6,484 nucleotides of DNA from Rickettsiales bacterium (GTDB lineage Bacteria; Pseudomonadota; Alphaproteobacteria; Rickettsiales; UBA3002). The notes under the pieces are model-generated. The model made no database searches and was not told the origin of the DNA. It saw only the letters and a list, made by a program, of their open reading frames with translations. Location of the stretch: positions 1 through 6,484 of the forward strand of contig PBPD01000062.1 of assembly GCA_002725445.1 (NCBI GenBank), given 5' to 3'. Shown here piece by piece: positions 5,391 through 6,484 of the stretch; position 1 is the first letter of the stretch; each line of letters starts with the position of its first letter. The translations under genes were made by a program, and so were the position numbers.

Positions 5391-6484
5391 TTATAAGGCT
5401 TCAAGTATATTAGAATAATGATCGCTCCACGGGGTGCGGCCATCGCCGTGCAACGGTTGCCAGCTCATCGGCGCTTCTTCTAGCGGGGCGAGGGTGGCAG
5501 GGTCTTTGGCCAGCACAATCCAGTGCGAGCTGAAGCGCAGACTGCTTTTGTCGCCTTCGGGCACGATGTCGCGTTTGTGCCATGCGCTTAGCTCCAGCGA
5601 GTCGGCGATGGAGGCGACAATCGGCGCCAGATGCAAATGGCGGTTGGTGATGTTGAATGCAAGCGCGCCGTCATCCCGCAATTTGCTGGCATACATCGCG
5701 ACGGCTTCCTGCGTGATCAAATGGATGGGCAGCGAGTCGGAGCTGTAGGCATCCATCACGATCAGGCCATATTGCGCGTCTTCGGCCTGTTCCAGTTTCA
5801 GCCGTGCATCGCCAATAATCACATTCACGGTTGGCGGGCAATCGGACAGATAGGTGAACATGTTTTCATCCAGCGCAATACGTTCAGCAACCGGATCGAT
5901 CTCGTAGAAATCCATACGCTGATTCGGTTTGCCCCAGCAGGCAATCGTGCCGACACCCATGCCGCCCACTGCAACCGGTGCGGTGGCGGCATCGCCGGGC
6001 AAATGCATGATAATATCGCCTATCGGATGGTAATAGGACGCAATGCCAAGGCGCTGCTCGTCCTGCAGGCTTTGGATGCCGTGCAAGGTGGTGCCATGCT
6101 TATAGACCCGTGCGTTATAGGTGCTGTCCACCTGCACGCGGCTTAGGCCGAAGAAGTTACGCTCGGCATAGAGGGTGCTTTTTTGTGTGCCAAACCAGCT
6201 TTGCGCGACCATAAAACTGACACATAATATCGCTAGCGCGGCGGCATAGCGCACACGATGCGCAGAAAATAACAACGCGCCCAGCAGCCCCACAAACAAC
6301 AACACGCCAAGGGTGGCTTTGTGTGGCCAGTCAGCGGTTTGTTCGCTTAACACTACCCACAGGCTCATCAGCCCAAACATCGCCGCCGCATAAGCCAGCA
6401 TGCTCAGCGCATAAAAGGCGGGACGGCGATAGCGGGTTGGAGCCGCATCGTCGCCGCGAGGGCGCACCAGTGCGGCCAGCAATA
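5391..6484 (-). CDS. Membrane-anchored spermidine-synthase-like methyltransferase-fold protein, 5' end cut
   Basis: About 363 residues are visible and the frame runs off the right edge. The TTG near 6482 is not a credible start. The visible N-terminal part has three hydrophobic segments (about 22-46, 55-74, 77-97), likely the last helices of an integral membrane domain. The C-terminal part is a Rossmann-type domain related to spermidine synthase: VGGMGVGT (172-179, nucleotide-binding loop), FYEIDP (192-197), GDAR (224-227), MDAYSSDSLPIHL (243-255) and TPWSDHYSNIL (350-360). This matches the bacterial fused MFS/spermidine-synthase-like family. Asp244 occupies the position of the catalytic Asp, but the DxxDP motif typical of true spermidine synthases reads DAYSSDSLP. 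Polyamine synthesis is therefore not assured, and the substrate is unknown. It probably heads an operon with the DUF924 gene. Confidence 0.88.
   Translation of the reverse strand, partial: LLAALVRPRGDDAAPTRYRRPAFYALSMLAYAAAMFGLMSLWVVLSEQTADWPHKATLGVLLFVGLLGALLFSAHRVRYAAALAILCVSFMVAQSWFGTQKSTLYAERNFFGLSRVQVDSTYNARVYKHGTTLHGIQSLQDEQRLGIASYYHPIGDIIMHLPGDAATAPVAVGGMGVGTIACWGKPNQRMDFYEIDPVAERIALDENMFTYLSDCPPTVNVIIGDARLKLEQAEDAQYGLIVMDAYSSDSLPIHLITQEAVAMYASKLRDDGALAFNITNRHLHLAPIVASIADSLELSAWHKRDIVPEGDKSSLRFSSHWIVLAKDPATLAPLEEAPMSWQPLHGDGRTPWSDHYSNILEAL

Overview
The window looks like ordinary chromosome from a Gram-negative bacterium, probably a proteobacterium. One gene encodes an outer-membrane beta-barrel with a signal peptide and a C-terminal Phe, and the yacG and trhO genes are of the proteobacterial type. 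An alphaproteobacterium fits best, because the TrhO core resembles rickettsial UPF0176 proteins, but that is inference from memory of the families. Base composition is close to balanced with a slight GC excess, judged by eye. There is no sign of IS elements, phage genes, CRISPR or tRNA.

Layout: one gene on the + strand is cut by the left edge (1-428, unrecognised). Everything else lies on the minus strand. In transcription order, from right to left, it is: a membrane-anchored spermidine-synthase-like protein cut by the right edge (5391-6484); a DUF924 protein (4827-5369) 21 bp downstream of it; an intergenic region with a perfect 16-bp palindrome (4730-4826); an LbtU/DcaP-like coiled-coil porin (3314-4729); a 290-bp gap holding four consecutive inverted repeats (3024-3313); the tRNA U34 hydroxylase gene trhO (2190-3023); a 483-residue protein with what I read as four degenerate Cro/lambda-repressor-type helix-turn-helix units (692-2143); and yacG, the small zinc-finger gyrase inhibitor (461-652), which converges on the + strand gene.

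Three transcription units are likely: (a) the spermidine-synthase-like gene plus the DUF924 gene, with their promoter outside the window; (b) the porin alone, with its own promoter and operator region; (c) trhO, the multi-HTH gene and yacG, with gaps of 46 and 39 bp. Genes of unit (c) touch information processing (tRNA modification, a putative DNA-binding protein, gyrase control), but no shared pathway can be shown from sequence.

The points most worth a second look are the multi-HTH protein, the hairpin cluster in the trhO leader (where an alternative start codon sits inside a hairpin loop), and the palindrome upstream of the porin. I do not see a clear new multi-gene system.
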